Notes: generated by a model from the letters alone, not told the origin. A stretch of 64,000 nucleotides of DNA from an uncultured Campylobacter sp. (GCF_905372745.1 NZ_CAJPQR010000006.1:22123-86122), one strand, 5' to 3'; shown: positions 17,834 through 27,460, counted from the stretch's first letter. A program made the numbers and translations.

Positions 17834-18139
17834 ATGAAAAAGCTTATCATTGTTTCAGGAGCTGCCGCATTGCTAGCGGGTAGCCTATTTGCCGCTGACG
17901 GCGCGACCCTTTACAACAAATGCAAAGCCTGTCACGGAGCCAAAGCCGAAAAAATGTATCTAAACAAAGTTCCTGCGCTTTCGTCTCTTTCTAAAGAAGA
18001 GATCGCTGAGGCTTTAAAAGGTTACAAAGAGGGCAGCCTAGATAAATTTAAGTCTTCTGCGATGATGAAACCTCTAGCAAAAGGTCTTAACGACGAGGAT
18101 ATTGCCGCTCTTTCAGAGTACATCCCTACTCTAAAATAA
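17834..18139 (+). CDS. periplasmic c-type cytochrome (c553-like)
   Basis: A 101-residue mono-heme cytochrome with a signal peptide (MKKLIIVSGAAALLAGSLFA) and a CKACH heme site (C30, C33, H34). A methionine in the SAMMKPLAKGL region is the likely sixth ligand. The length and the position after gmhB match C. jejuni Cj1153. It probably carries electrons from the bc1 complex to the cbb3 oxidase. The ATG at 17834 is preferred over the in-frame TTG at 17828 because AAAGG then sits seven bases upstream. A paralogue follows at 18268, and a strong terminator lies between them. Confidence 0.92.
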   Translation: MKKLIIVSGAAALLAGSLFAADGATLYNKCKACHGAKAEKMYLNKVPALSSLSKEEIAEALKGYKEGSLDKFKSSAMMKPLAKGLNDEDIAALSEYIPTLK

Positions 18140-18144
18140 CCTCT

Positions 18145-18169
18145 TCGGCGGAGTTTTCCGCCGATTTTT
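18145..18169 (+). terminator. rho-independent terminator after the first cytochrome gene
   Basis: Perfect 8-bp stem TCGGCGGA (18145-18152) and TCCGCCGA (18157-18164), four-base loop, then TTTTT. It separates the two cytochrome genes into two transcription units. Confidence 0.85.
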
Positions 18170-18229
18170 CTCTCTTTGACGCTTCATTTTTGCAACTTTT
18201 TTATAATTTTTCTTTTAACTTTTTAAGAC

Positions 18230-18235
18230 TATAAT
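18230..18235 (+). promoter_or_regulatory. -10 promoter of second cytochrome c gene
   Basis: TATAAT in TTTTAAGACTATAAT (18221-18235), identical over 15 bases to the promoter of the upstream paralogue. TATCAAAAAGGA near both starts is also shared. Confidence 0.7.
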
Positions 18236-18267
18236 CTCGTCTAAATTTCTATCAAAAAGGACGAAAA

Positions 18268-18570
18268 ATGAAAATATATTGCATCGCTACCGCCGTTTTG
18301 GCGCTAAATTTATCTCTATTTGCGACTAGCGGCGAAGCCATTTACAAAAAATGCTCGGCCTGTCACGGCGAAAAAGCGGAGGTAAAATACGCAAACAAAG
18401 TGCCTGCGCTAACTAGCATCAGCAAAGAAGATCGCATAAAAGCGCTACAAGGCTACAAAGACGGCTCAAACAACGCCTTTGGCATGGGTAAGGTTATGCA
18501 ACTGCACGCCAAAAACCTAAGCGACGAGGATATGGCGGCTGTTAGCGAGTATATAGAGGGCCTAAAATAA
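18268..18570 (+). CDS. periplasmic c-type cytochrome, paralogue
   Basis: A 100-residue mono-heme cytochrome. The signal peptide ends near FATSGE, and the heme site is CSACH (C29, C32, H33). Colinear similarity to the upstream protein is clear (AIYKKCSACHGEKAEVKYANKVPAL versus TLYNKCKACHGAKAEKMYLNKVPAL, split here by gene), and the C-terminal end SEYIxxLK is shared. It most likely arose by tandem duplication including the promoter, then diverged. The axial Met lies in the GKVMQLH stretch. It may differ in partner or expression; not decidable from sequence. Confidence 0.9.
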   Translation: MKIYCIATAVLALNLSLFATSGEAIYKKCSACHGEKAEVKYANKVPALTSISKEDRIKALQGYKDGSNNAFGMGKVMQLHAKNLSDEDMAAVSEYIEGLK

Positions 18571-18977
18571 GTTTGCGGTTTAAGCTCGCAAATTTACCGC
18601 AAGCAGACAAAACAAGTAGCGGCAAGCATTTGCGATAATCGCGAGAGATTGTTTTGGCGCAGGTTTTATTTACTCTCTTAAATCAGGCTTTAAATTTGAT
18701 TTTATACTTGCATCGAGGCGCGAAAATCGACGGATAAATTTAATACCACAATTTCGGGCTTAAGGTTAAATTTAGGGCGCGCCTTTAAAGAAATTTAAGA
18801 TACACGCCGTAGCGCTGGTTTACAAAATCGCACGCCCGTAAGCGGCGGCATAAAAACGCCCGTATTAATGCAAAACCGAGCTAAATTCGAGCTTTTTAGC
18901 GGTCGGCTCGGCAAAAGCGGATTTCGCAGCCAAATTCTCCGTCGCGAAATTTTAACTCGCGGTCGCAAAAGACGAGG
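18571..18977. other. intergenic stretch, no gene seen
   Basis: About 400 bases between convergent genes, with a weak inverted repeat TTGCGG...CCGCAA (18573-18602) just after the cytochrome stop but no T-run. No coding remnant is visible. Confidence 0.5.
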
Positions 18978-19526
18978 CTAAATTTGATATTCGCCCGGGC
19001 TTAGCTCTCCTCGTAAAAGCTTGCCAAAGCGCGCAGCTGCGGCATCTACGGCATCGTCGCCAAACTCGCCGGGCTCAAATCCGCTGCTGATAAACGGCAC
19101 GGCAAAGTCCATCCCGCAGTAGTTTGCCGCGATCTTAAGCGGCGTTAAAATTTCATCCAAGCTAAAGCCGATCGCGCCCTGTTTAGAGTATTCGCTAAGC
19201 GGGGTACTGACGCTTAGCGCAAGCTGCAAGACCTTGCCTTTAAGCGCGCCGGAACCCACCAGCTCGTGCGAAAAGACGATATCGATATAGGCTTTTAGCA
19301 TAGGCGGCACGTTTAGCCAGTGCATCGGGTACAAAAATACGATTCGCTCGGCAGCCGCTAGCGCGTCTTGCTCTGCGCGGGCGTCTATGCGCGCGATATC
19401 TAAGCCGTAAAGCCCCTCCAAATGGCGCACCTTGGCGTCTGCAGCAGCCTTTGCTACCTGCGACAAGGCTTTGTTTACGCGCGATGCGGCGAGATTTGGG
19501 TGCGATAAGATAACTAGCGTTTTCAT
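18978..19526 (-). CDS. NAD(P)H-dependent flavin oxidoreductase (KefF/MdaB-like)
   Basis: A 182-residue flavodoxin-fold protein. The FMN/FAD-binding start is VILSHPNLAASRVNKAL, and the family core is FLYPMHWLNVPPMLKAYIDIVFSHELV. A Gly-containing loop near GALKGK follows, as in KefF and modulator-of-drug-activity-B proteins. The expected reaction is two-electron reduction of quinones or other electrophiles by NAD(P)H, a detoxifying role. It stands alone, reading toward the cytochromes. No regulator gene is evident upstream. Exact substrate unknown. Confidence 0.82.
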   Translation of the reverse strand: MKTLVILSHPNLAASRVNKALSQVAKAAADAKVRHLEGLYGLDIARIDARAEQDALAAAERIVFLYPMHWLNVPPMLKAYIDIVFSHELVGSGALKGKVLQLALSVSTPLSEYSKQGAIGFSLDEILTPLKIAANYCGMDFAVPFISSGFEPGEFGDDAVDAAAARFGKLLRGELSPGEYQI

Positions 19527-20405
19527 GTTGTTTCCTTTGTTAAAATTTGCGGAATCATATCGTTAAAAAGCTAAAAGTGGATTAAAAGGGCTTGTGAGAG
19601 CGAACTTTTGCAAGCAAGAAAGCAAAAAATTATTAGGACTAAGCCACGCCCGCTAGGTGATTACAGCGATTAAATTTAAACGGCTCCAAGCCGCCTAAAC
19701 TCCAAGCAGGCGGCATACCCGGCTGGTGCGTCAAGCGGCCGCAAAAATATCGTTAGAGCGAGTAAATTTACGAAGGGATTTTTACAAAAGGATAAAATTT
19801 TCGCCGCCCCGCTCATTTGCGGGCAAAGGCTTTAGGCGCGAATTCGCCCCGTCCGCGCACTAGCCGTCGATAATCGCAAGTACGAATAAGAGCGCATCGT
19901 AGGCAATACCTCAAAATATATACGGCGAACTTTCGCTAAAAAGCATATTAAAATCAAAAGTCCGCCGAAGCGACCCGAAAAAAAGTTGGTGGCGCCGAGG
20001 TTTACGGCATTACGACTATATCTAAAACCGATACGTAAAGCCGCATCGACTTAAATTTAACGACCGCTGCGTAAAATCCGAAATTTTAAGCGCGACGGGA
20101 AATTTAACCCGCCGCCTACGAATTTTAATAACCGCGGCGGATGCAAAAACGCCCGATTTTGCCCGAATTTACCCGCGCTACGCAGCGACGTGCCCGCGTA
20201 GCTCGTCAAATTTCACGCCGAGTCTTACCTAGGATTGAAAATTACCGCTTAAATTTGCCGTAAAAATACGCTCCGTAAAATTTAAAAACGCAAATTTACC
20301 CCAAATCTCGCCCACGCTCAAAATCAAATTTCGCGGCAAATTTTACGACCCAAAATAACCAAATTTTAGCGGCAAAGACGAACCGAACACAGGCGTAAAT
20401 TCGCC
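19527..20405. other. 880-base intergenic stretch, no gene seen
   Basis: No frame with coding character on either strand. It has a high density of AAATTT and of GC-rich short inverted repeats (for example AGGCGG and CCGCCT types around 19690-19710). It may contain decayed sequence, but no protein remnant could be read. Confidence 0.5.
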
Positions 20406-20618
20406 TCACTCAGGCGGCTTATAGCCCTTTTCTTTACGACGCAGCTCCAGCTCGTAGGCATCATTTAGCGCATCTTCGTCGTCAAATTTCGTCCCGTCCA
20501 AAAACTTACGCTCGTCGTCAAACTGCCTGGTTTTAAGCCCCCACAGCAGTGCCGCCAGCCCGCACGCGCCAAGCAGCGTCGAGACGCCGATCATCATCGC
20601 CACGACCGCCCCGCTCAT
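20406..20618 (-). CDS. ccoS: cbb3-type cytochrome oxidase assembly protein CcoS
   Basis: A 70-residue protein with one membrane helix (~5-28) followed by WGLKTRQFDDERKFL, the CcoS/FixS signature (Q-F-D-D after the helix). Needed together with CcoI for copper and heme insertion into the cbb3 oxidase. It overlaps the ccoI stop by 4 bases. The oxidase subunits themselves are not in this window. Confidence 0.9.
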   Translation of the reverse strand: MSGAVVAMMIGVSTLLGACGLAALLWGLKTRQFDDERKFLDGTKFDDEDALNDAYELELRRKEKGYKPPE

Positions 20619-23017
20619 CGCTCGCTCCTAGCCCGCATCGCGTTTAGCACGACCGCGACCGAGCTTAGCGACATCGATAGCGCAGCCACTGCAGGCGCTA
20701 CGTAGCCGGCCATAGCTAACGGTATCGTCACGGCGTTATAAACGAGCGAAAAGGCCAAATTTTGCCGCACGATGCGGTAGGTTTTACGCGCGAGCGCTAC
20801 CGCAGCCGCGAGCGAGGCGGGGTCATCTCTCATCAGCACGACGTCGCTTTTTGCGATACTCACGGCCGCTCCGCTACCCATGCACACGGCCACGCTTGAG
20901 AGCGCGAGCGCGGCGGCGTCGTTGATCCCGTCGCCTACCATCAGCACGTTTCGCCCCTGCTGCGCCAGTCTCTCTACGTAGGCGGCCTTGTCCGTGGGCA
21001 GAGCGCTTGCGACCGTTTCGCCCACGCCTAGCTCCTTTGCCACGCGCTTTGCGGCGTATTCGTTATCGCCCGTTAGCATCGCCACGCGCATGTCAGCATT
21101 TTTTAGCGCGGCTACGCACTCTTTGGCGCCTTCTTTTAGGCTCTCTTCTAGTTCAAATACCGCCGCGATCTCCCCGTCTGCGGCAAAAAAATAGCTAGTG
21201 CCGCGCACCGCTTCGCCGTTATAAAGCCCAAGCTCTCGCATAAATTTTTCGCTACCGCCGGCTAGATTTATGCCGTCAAATTTAGCCCTTACTCCGCGCG
21301 CCGCGATGTTTTCAAAGCCGCTTAGCTCTAAAAGTTTTAAATCTCTAAAATTTGCGCGCAGGTACTCGCTAACGGCGCGGCTAACTGGGTGAGTAGAGCC
21401 GCTAACAAGCGAAAAAAGCGCGCTTGCATCAAATTTGTCCGCGTGCGTAAATTTGCTCACGCTAAGCCGCCCCGATGTGAGCGTGCCGGTCTTGTCAAAC
21501 ACGGCCGTATCGCACCTGGCTAGACTTTCGATGATGCGCGCCTCTTTAAAAAGTATCCCGCGTCTAAAGCCCGCTCCAAGCGCAACGAGCGTGCTAACCG
21601 GCGTAGCAAGCCCCAGCGCGCAGGGGCACGAGATCACTACGACCGATATCGCGACGATGAGCGCGGCGGAGAGCTCGCCAGTGCGCCAGAACCAAAAAGC
21701 AAACGTCGCTAGAGCTAGAGCCGTGATAGCAGCCGAAAACCTCGCTGCGATAGCGTCTGCGAGCGCCTGAATACGCGGCTTTTTGGCTGCGGCGGTTTCT
21801 AGCAGATTTATGATACGCGCTAGCACCGACTCGCTAAAGACGGTGCCGACCTCATAAACCAGCGTGCCGTCTATGCAAACCGAGCCGCTTTTTATCTCGT
21901 TTTCGCCCTCTTTCGCGCTCAGATACGCAGGTGCGCTCTCGCCGTTAAGGCTAGAGAGATCAAAGCTCGCCGCGCCGCTCATGACGATGCCGTCTAGCAG
22001 CACGCGCTCGCCCGCTCTCACGATCACGAGCTCGCCCGCTCGCACCTCCTGCGCGCTTTTTAGGGTTATTTCGTCGCCGTTTTTGACACTAACGGAGTTT
22101 AAATTTAACGAGTTTAGATTATCAAGCGTGTCGGCGGCCTTTTTCTTGCTCAAGATTTCCAGATACTTGCCGATAAATACGAAAGTGATTATCATCGCAA
22201 CCGAGTCGAAATACACCTCGCCGCGCCTAGAAAACATGGCGTATATCGAGAAAATATAAGCCGAGAGCGTGCCCGTTAAGATGAGGCTATCCATGTTTTG
22301 CGTTTTGTTTTTTAGTGCGCTCCAAGCGCCCCTAAAAAACCCGCTTCCCGTGTAAAAAAGCACCGGCGTAGCGAGGATAAATTCGGCAAAATTTATGATA
22401 GAGCGCACGTCGGCGCGCATGCCCGTGAAGTAGCCGCCGTACTGCGCGACGGCCAGCCACATGATGTTCATCGTGCAAAATATCCCGACAAGCAGCCTCG
22501 CGTAAAACTCTCGCCTCTGCCCCGAAAGTCTTTGCTCCTGAGCCTGTGCGTCGTATGGGTAGGGCTCGTAGCCGATAGAGCGGATGAGAGCGAAAATTTG
22601 GGCCAAATTTACCTCGTTTTCGTCCCAGACGATGAGGGCTTTGTTATTAACCGAGTTTATATTTACCTCTAAAATTCCCTTCTGCGCAAATAAAACCTTC
22701 TCGTTTAGCCAGACGCAAGCCGAGCAGTGGATGCCCTCGATGATGAGCGAGATTTTGTTAAATCCGTTCTCGTTTTTGACGTAGTTTTGATAAATAGCCG
22801 CGAGGTCTTCTTGCGACTTTTGCGCCGTATTTTTCGCGCCGCGGGCAGAATTTAGCGTAGTTTTACCGAGTCTTTCGTAAAACTCATTAAGCCCGCTTGC
22901 GTTAAGTATCTCGTAAACTCCCGCGCACCCCTCGCAGCAAAACAGCTCCCCGCCGCGCTCTATCAGCGCCTCGCGCTCAAATTCGCCCCTGCAATGCGCG
23001 CACTTAAATTTGTCCAT
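20615..23017 (-). CDS. ccoI: copper-translocating P1B-type ATPase CcoI
   Basis: An 800-residue P-type ATPase. The N-terminal metal-binding part has C6-x2-C9 and CCEGC at 27-31, typical of the CcoI/FixI subgroup, followed by an HMA-like domain with GIHCSAC (C98, C101). Eight membrane helices are expected. The ion-path motif is CPC at 464-466, the phosphorylated Asp is D508 in DKTGTLT, and the hinge GDGINDAAAL is near the end. It exports Cu to the periplasm for cbb3 oxidase maturation rather than for resistance, as the coupled ccoS shows. C. jejuni has the same ccoI-ccoS pair near rho. Confidence 0.95.
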   Translation of the reverse strand: MDKFKCAHCRGEFEREALIERGGELFCCEGCAGVYEILNASGLNEFYERLGKTTLNSARGAKNTAQKSQEDLAAIYQNYVKNENGFNKISLIIEGIHCSACVWLNEKVLFAQKGILEVNINSVNNKALIVWDENEVNLAQIFALIRSIGYEPYPYDAQAQEQRLSGQRREFYARLLVGIFCTMNIMWLAVAQYGGYFTGMRADVRSIINFAEFILATPVLFYTGSGFFRGAWSALKNKTQNMDSLILTGTLSAYIFSIYAMFSRRGEVYFDSVAMIITFVFIGKYLEILSKKKAADTLDNLNSLNLNSVSVKNGDEITLKSAQEVRAGELVIVRAGERVLLDGIVMSGAASFDLSSLNGESAPAYLSAKEGENEIKSGSVCIDGTLVYEVGTVFSESVLARIINLLETAAAKKPRIQALADAIAARFSAAITALALATFAFWFWRTGELSAALIVAISVVVISCPCALGLATPVSTLVALGAGFRRGILFKEARIIESLARCDTAVFDKTGTLTSGRLSVSKFTHADKFDASALFSLVSGSTHPVSRAVSEYLRANFRDLKLLELSGFENIAARGVRAKFDGINLAGGSEKFMRELGLYNGEAVRGTSYFFAADGEIAAVFELEESLKEGAKECVAALKNADMRVAMLTGDNEYAAKRVAKELGVGETVASALPTDKAAYVERLAQQGRNVLMVGDGINDAAALALSSVAVCMGSGAAVSIAKSDVVLMRDDPASLAAAVALARKTYRIVRQNLAFSLVYNAVTIPLAMAGYVAPAVAALSMSLSSVAVVLNAMRARSER

Positions 23018-23344
23018 CGGTTACTTTTTTCTTTCGTTTTAAGATTTTAGATTATACGTAAAATTTCTAAAGCCTCGCTTGATTTTGCAAGCTTTGGCGC
23101 GGATTTCGCTTGCGTCCGAATTTGACGGCAAATTTGAAAGATTTTGCTCACGTCAAAATACCTCCGTAAATTTGACCGAATTTGGCAGAACCCGCACCTT
23201 GAAAACGCCGGCAAACTTACGAGAGAGTTTTTAATGCTCATAAATTTTGGCCTCGAATTTTACAAAGAATTTTTACCCATAACCGCTCTTTGGAAACTTG
23301 CAGTAATATAAATGGCATCTTGAGCGCTAAATTTACTACTTTTG
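23018..23344. other. intergenic stretch upstream of ccoI
   Basis: About 330 bases holding the ccoI promoter region and A+T-rich DNA. The 64-residue frame at 23047-23241 has no ribosome binding site and is not accepted. Confidence 0.45.
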
Positions 23345-23788
23345 CTATCTTTTTAGCAAGCGAGCTATTATGATTATAAAAAGTATTTGGGCTAAAAATA
23401 TGCTAACCCCTTGAGCAATAACAAAATCTCCCCGCTGAGCCCCGACCGCAAACGGGAGTATCGAACCAAAAATAAGCGCTAAAATAATCGTAGCAGCGGC
23501 AGGCAAAAACAGATCTACGAAAAATTTTGCCATTTCATCAAAACAACCTAGCCGTTTATGAAGCACCGCGCACACGCCACTAAAAAATATCCAAAAACCA
23601 ACCAAATAAGCGATATTTAACTGAAGCCAATCAAGCGGATCGCCCAAATCGCCTAGAGGATCGGCATCTCCTGCCGGATTATACTCTGTAAAAAGCACAA
23701 GCTCTACCGCGCTAGTCGTAAGCCCGTAGATACTCATAAAGCAAAAACTCATTGAAAATGCACAAGTCAAAATTTTTAAAAATGCCAT
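23345..23788 (-). CDS. hypothetical membrane protein
   Basis: A 147-residue protein with four hydrophobic segments (~5-27, 55-75, 90-112, 122-145). The first loop is acidic and Asp/Gly/Pro-rich (about 36-50). No known family is recognised. The C-terminus KR is the expected cytoplasmic end. The upstream sequence AAAAATGG carries no strong Shine-Dalgarno. It stands alone between ccoI and the broken CDF gene. Confidence 0.6.
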   Translation of the reverse strand: MAFLKILTCAFSMSFCFMSIYGLTTSAVELVLFTEYNPAGDADPLGDLGDPLDWLQLNIAYLVGFWIFFSGVCAVLHKRLGCFDEMAKFFVDLFLPAAATIILALIFGSILPFAVGAQRGDFVIAQGVSIFLAQILFIIIIARLLKR

Positions 23789-23897
23789 TTTTTCTCACGA
23801 TTAGATTAAAATTTTTACGCTCTAGTTTTATATTTTTAAGCTGCACGATTATAGCACATTAAAACGTCCTAGGCGCTACCGATTTGTCCCTCAACCC

Positions 23898-25026
23898 TCA
23901 CGCAAACTCCCTATCTATCACGATGAAAATTTTATACCCCGGAAAGTTTAGCGATATCTCGCGCTCTATCTCGGCGCGCAAACGGCTTAGATTTTTCTCG
24001 GCAAAATCTACCACCACGTCAAACCTCACGCTCTTTTTCTTAGTATCTATAAAAAATGCGTGAAATCCGCGCACGCTGCTAAATCGCGAGAGTAGATTCG
24101 CCACGCAGGCGCGGCTCTCATCCTGCCCCAAATTTACGCTATAAACGCCAAAAACCAGGTAAATACTGTAAATTTTATAAATCTTAATCTGAAGCTCGTT
24201 TAGCCTCTGCGAAACCTCGCTAAGGGGCAAATGCTCGTCTATCTCGACGTTTACCGAGCCGACGTATCGCTGCGCGCCGTAGTTATGAAGGATCAGATCA
24301 TATGCGCCGCGTACGATCTCGCAGCGATTTACTGCGGCGTAAATTTCGTCGCTGATCTCCTTTTCGACGCGCTGACCGATGATTTTATCGAAGGTTTCTT
24401 TTATCAAAAGTACGCCATTTATGATAATAAAAAGCGACGCCAAAGCGCCCGCATATCCGTCTATCTGGACGTCGGCGAAGTACGAAAGCGCAGCCGAAAC
24501 CAAGATCACGCACGATATGATCGCATCGCCCAAAGCCTCCTGCCCTACGGCTTTTAGTGAGATAGATTTGGTCTGTTTGCCGATCTTTTTATAGTAAAAT
24601 CCTAGCGCAAATTTGACGAATATCGCGCAAAACAAAAACGCCAAAAACGGCATCGTAAAATTTGTAGGCTCGGGCGCGAAGATATTTTCTACCGAAGTTT
24701 TTAGAAACTGAAACCCCAGCATCAGCACGATGACCGAGACTATAAGACCGCCGATATACTCGGTCCTGCCGTAGCCGTAAGGGTGGGGCTCCGCCCGGTA
24801 TCTTGCTAGCTAGTTTTGAGCCAAATATCGTGATGATACTTGAGCCTGCATCGCTAAGGTTATTTACGGCGTCTGATATCAGCGCGACCGAGTTTGAGAC
24901 CATAGCGATAAAGATTTTCGCTCCGGCTAAGAAAAAATTCGTAACTATACCGATAAGCGCGGTTTTTATTATCGTTTTTTCGCGCTTACCGTCTTTAAAA
25001 TCCATCATTTTGAGATTCCTTTTCAT
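23898..25026 (-). pseudogene. cation diffusion facilitator, interrupted by a frameshift
   Basis: Two overlapping reading frames make up one CDF-family metal exporter (FieF/YiiP type). The first (from ATG 25026) has TALIGIVTNFFLAGAKIF and the metal-site helix SDAVNNLSDAG. Near 24800 it runs out of frame just after SKIP. The next frame resumes with AEPHPYGYGRTEYIGG, the conserved loop after helix 2, and continues through MLMLGFQFLKTSVENIF to a C-terminal cytoplasmic domain ending at 23898. Alignment to the usual SKKPADKEHPYGYGR spacing fits loss of two bases (or gain of one). Either a real inactivation or a sequencing error. The remaining protein would have about 375 residues. It is divergent from rho. 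Confidence 0.85.
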
Positions 25027-25148
25027 TTTGGCGTATTATACCACGTCTTGACATCAAAGCCAAAATTTTATAAAATGCGGACTTTCAAAACTTCTTTTGA
25101 AACTTAAATTTATCTACAAAATTATTCCGTAATTTTAAAGAGGACACG

Positions 25149-26498
25149 ATGGAAAATAACGCAACCCAGCCTGCAAATTCGGCGCAGGAAAATCAAAAAA
25201 CGACCAAAAAATATCCAAACTCGCGCACTCATATCCCCGTCGACGGCCACAAAATCGAAGAACTAAGAATGCTAAGCTTAGACGAGCTAGTGCAGATAGC
25301 AAACAGCGTCGGCGTCGAAAATCCGCGCGAATTTCGCAGGCAGGATTTGATATTTGAGATACTAAAAGCCCAAACCAAACAAGGCGGATTTATACTTTTT
25401 ACGGGCATTTTAGAGATTATGCCCGACGGCTACGGCTTTTTAAGAGCCGTGGACGCAAACATCAGCGACAGCTCAAACGACGCCTACGTCTCAAACTCTC
25501 AAATTCGCAAATTTGCCCTGCGCGTGGGCGACATCGTGACGGGTCAAGTGCGCGAACCAAAAGATCAGGAAAAATACTACGCACTGCTAAAAATCGAAGC
25601 GCTAAACTATATGCCGCTAATCGAGGCCAAAGAGCGCCCGCTATTTGACAACCTAACCCCGCTTTTCCCGACGGAAAAACTTCGCCTAGAATACGACCCG
25701 ATGAAGCTAACGGGCCGCGTGCTAGATCTCTTTACGCCTCTTGGCAAGGGTCAGCGCGGCCTCATCGTCGCACCTCCTAGAAGCGGTAAAACCGAACTCA
25801 TGAAAGAGCTAGCCCACGGCATCGCGCGCAACCACCCCGAGTCGCATCTCATGGTACTTCTCGTGGACGAGCGTCCAGAAGAGGTCACCGACATGCAGCG
25901 CTGCGTAAAGGGCGAGGTATTTAGCTCGACGTTTGACCTGCCTGCTATGAACCACGTACGCGTCGCCGAACTCGTCATCGAAAAGGCCAAACGCCTCGTA
26001 GAAATGGGCAAGGACGTCATCATCCTGCTTGATAGCATCACCCGCCTAGCGCGCGCGTACAACACCGTAACCCCGCCAAGCGGCAAGGTGCTAACGGGCG
26101 GCGTGGACGCAAACGCCCTGCATAAACCGAAGCGCTTTTTCGGCGCGGCGCGAAACATCGAGCACGGCGGCAGCCTCACCATCATCGCCACCGCGCTCAT
26201 CGACACGGGCTCGCGTATGGACGAGGTTATTTTCGAGGAATTTAAAGGTACGGGCAACAGCGAGATCGTACTAGATCGCAACATCTCCGACCGCCGAATT
26301 TACCCGGCCATCAACGTACTAAAATCAGGCACCAGAAAAGAAGAACTACTGCAAAAACCCGACGAACTGCAAAAGATCTGGGCTATCCGCTCGGCGATAG
26401 CTACGATGGACGACGTAGAGGCGCTTAAGTTTTTATACGCCAAGATGCTAAAAACCAAAGACAATAAAGAGTTGCTTTCGATATTAAACGAGTCGTAA
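25149..26498 (+). CDS. rho: transcription termination factor Rho
   Basis: Hexameric RNA helicase ending transcription of untranslated RNA. The 449 residues comprise a hydrophilic N-terminal extension (~1-40), Rho_N helix bundle (~41-80), cold-shock-like RNA domain (~83-155) with the GYGFLR motif at 94-99, and an ATPase with Walker A APPRSGKTE at 208-216. LLVDERPEEV (Walker B region), the Q-loop and R-loop regions, and STFDLPAMNH are also visible. An AGAGGAC ribosome binding site precedes the ATG. It is followed by a phage remnant that separates it from dnaX. Confidence 0.97.
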   Translation: MENNATQPANSAQENQKTTKKYPNSRTHIPVDGHKIEELRMLSLDELVQIANSVGVENPREFRRQDLIFEILKAQTKQGGFILFTGILEIMPDGYGFLRAVDANISDSSNDAYVSNSQIRKFALRVGDIVTGQVREPKDQEKYYALLKIEALNYMPLIEAKERPLFDNLTPLFPTEKLRLEYDPMKLTGRVLDLFTPLGKGQRGLIVAPPRSGKTELMKELAHGIARNHPESHLMVLLVDERPEEVTDMQRCVKGEVFSSTFDLPAMNHVRVAELVIEKAKRLVEMGKDVIILLDSITRLARAYNTVTPPSGKVLTGGVDANALHKPKRFFGAARNIEHGGSLTIIATALIDTGSRMDEVIFEEFKGTGNSEIVLDRNISDRRIYPAINVLKSGTRKEELLQKPDELQKIWAIRSAIATMDDVEALKFLYAKMLKTKDNKELLSILNES

Positions 26499-26794
26499 AT
26501 TTGCGCCCTTTGGGCCAAATTTGACGGTCGCTCTTGATCTTACGCGCGAGTCGTTCACGGCTCGCCTACTTGTTTTAAAACTCTCTAAATTTTATAATTT
26601 TATGGACTTATCTTTCTTCGCATATTCTACCTTTTGTCACTCTGCTAAATTTACGCCTAAAAATCCAAGCACTCACAAACAAGTATAACGCCCTAATTTT
26701 TCTTAGCTGCTACAACTTTGCAGGCTTTTTTATATCGTCAATTATTGCGACTTGTGCCAAATTTACAAAAACATTTGCTTAACGCACGCTTGCT

Positions 26795-27169
26795 TTACTT
26801 AAATTTTGCCGCATTGCCGCGCAGTAGCGCCTTAGCCGCTTCTAAAAACTCCGCCTTTACGCCTGCTTTTGCGAGATTATCGCTTAGCCCCGCGTCGATT
26901 AGATACTTATTTAGCGAGCCGTTAGCATTAGCTAGATCGGCGTTTAGCTTTTTTGTATCGGTATCGTATTTCTTAGCGAGCTTGTCGTTCTCTGCTTTTA
27001 GCTCGTCGTATTTAGCTTCAAGCTCGGCGTATTTCTCGGCATCCACCGCGTCGCTATTTTTCGCTTTTAGCTTTTTTACCTCGCTTAAAAGCTCTTTGTT
27101 TTTAGCATTCATCGCTTCTTTTTCTGCTTGCAAATCACTAACTTGCTTTTTTAGCTCCTCAATATCCAT
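26795..27169 (-). pseudogene. truncated phage scaffold-like coiled-coil protein
   Basis: About 124 residues from ATG 27169 (GGAGG five bases upstream; the in-frame GTG at 27181 lies before the ribosome binding site). Residues ~1-85 are a Glu/Lys/Ala coiled coil. The end LNKYLIDAGLSDNLAKAGVKAEFLEAAKALLRG resembles the start of the conserved part of capsid scaffold proteins of Mu-like and podovirus-like phages. There the chain continues for more than 50 residues, whereas here it stops at once. Deleted at its 3' end; probably not functional, though transcription and translation signals are intact. Confidence 0.6.
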
Positions 27170-27361
27170 TTCGTCCTCCACGAGAGTTAAATTTAAGGCA
27201 CGGCCTTTGATAGAATAGTAACTTAAATTTTAAAGCGGTTTGGTTTGGTGAAAATATTCTGAAAAAGACCAAATTTAGACAATCCGGCAGGATATACTAT
27301 TTTTTGTCATTTTCGCAGGATTTTTTGAGAGCACGAAAAAACAAAAAAGTCAAGAGCAAAG

Positions 27362-27460
27362 TTTACATCGAAATCGCTGTAAATAATTTTATTTTTTACA
27401 TCAAAAACGATGTATAAAATAAAATTTCTTGCGCTAAAAACGATGCAACTTTATAATTTT
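27362..27460 (+). repeat. three imperfect 33-bp tandem repeats upstream of a promoter
   Basis: Units at 27362-27394, 27395-27427 and 27428-27460. Units 1 and 2 share TTTACATC at their starts, and units 2 and 3 share AAAAACGATG in the same register (unit 1 has GAAATCGCTG there). Units 1 and 2 form inverted repeats TTTACATC-N6-GCTGTAAA and TTTACATC-N6-GATGTATA, and the third is degenerate. The 33-base period equals about three helical turns. They end 17 bases before a perfect -10, so they may be operators or iterons controlling the RNA at 27490. Confidence 0.6.

Noticed and set aside
27362..27460. CRISPR array
   Set aside because: Only three imperfect units without unique spacers of constant length and no cas genes; the whole 33 bases behave as one repeat.
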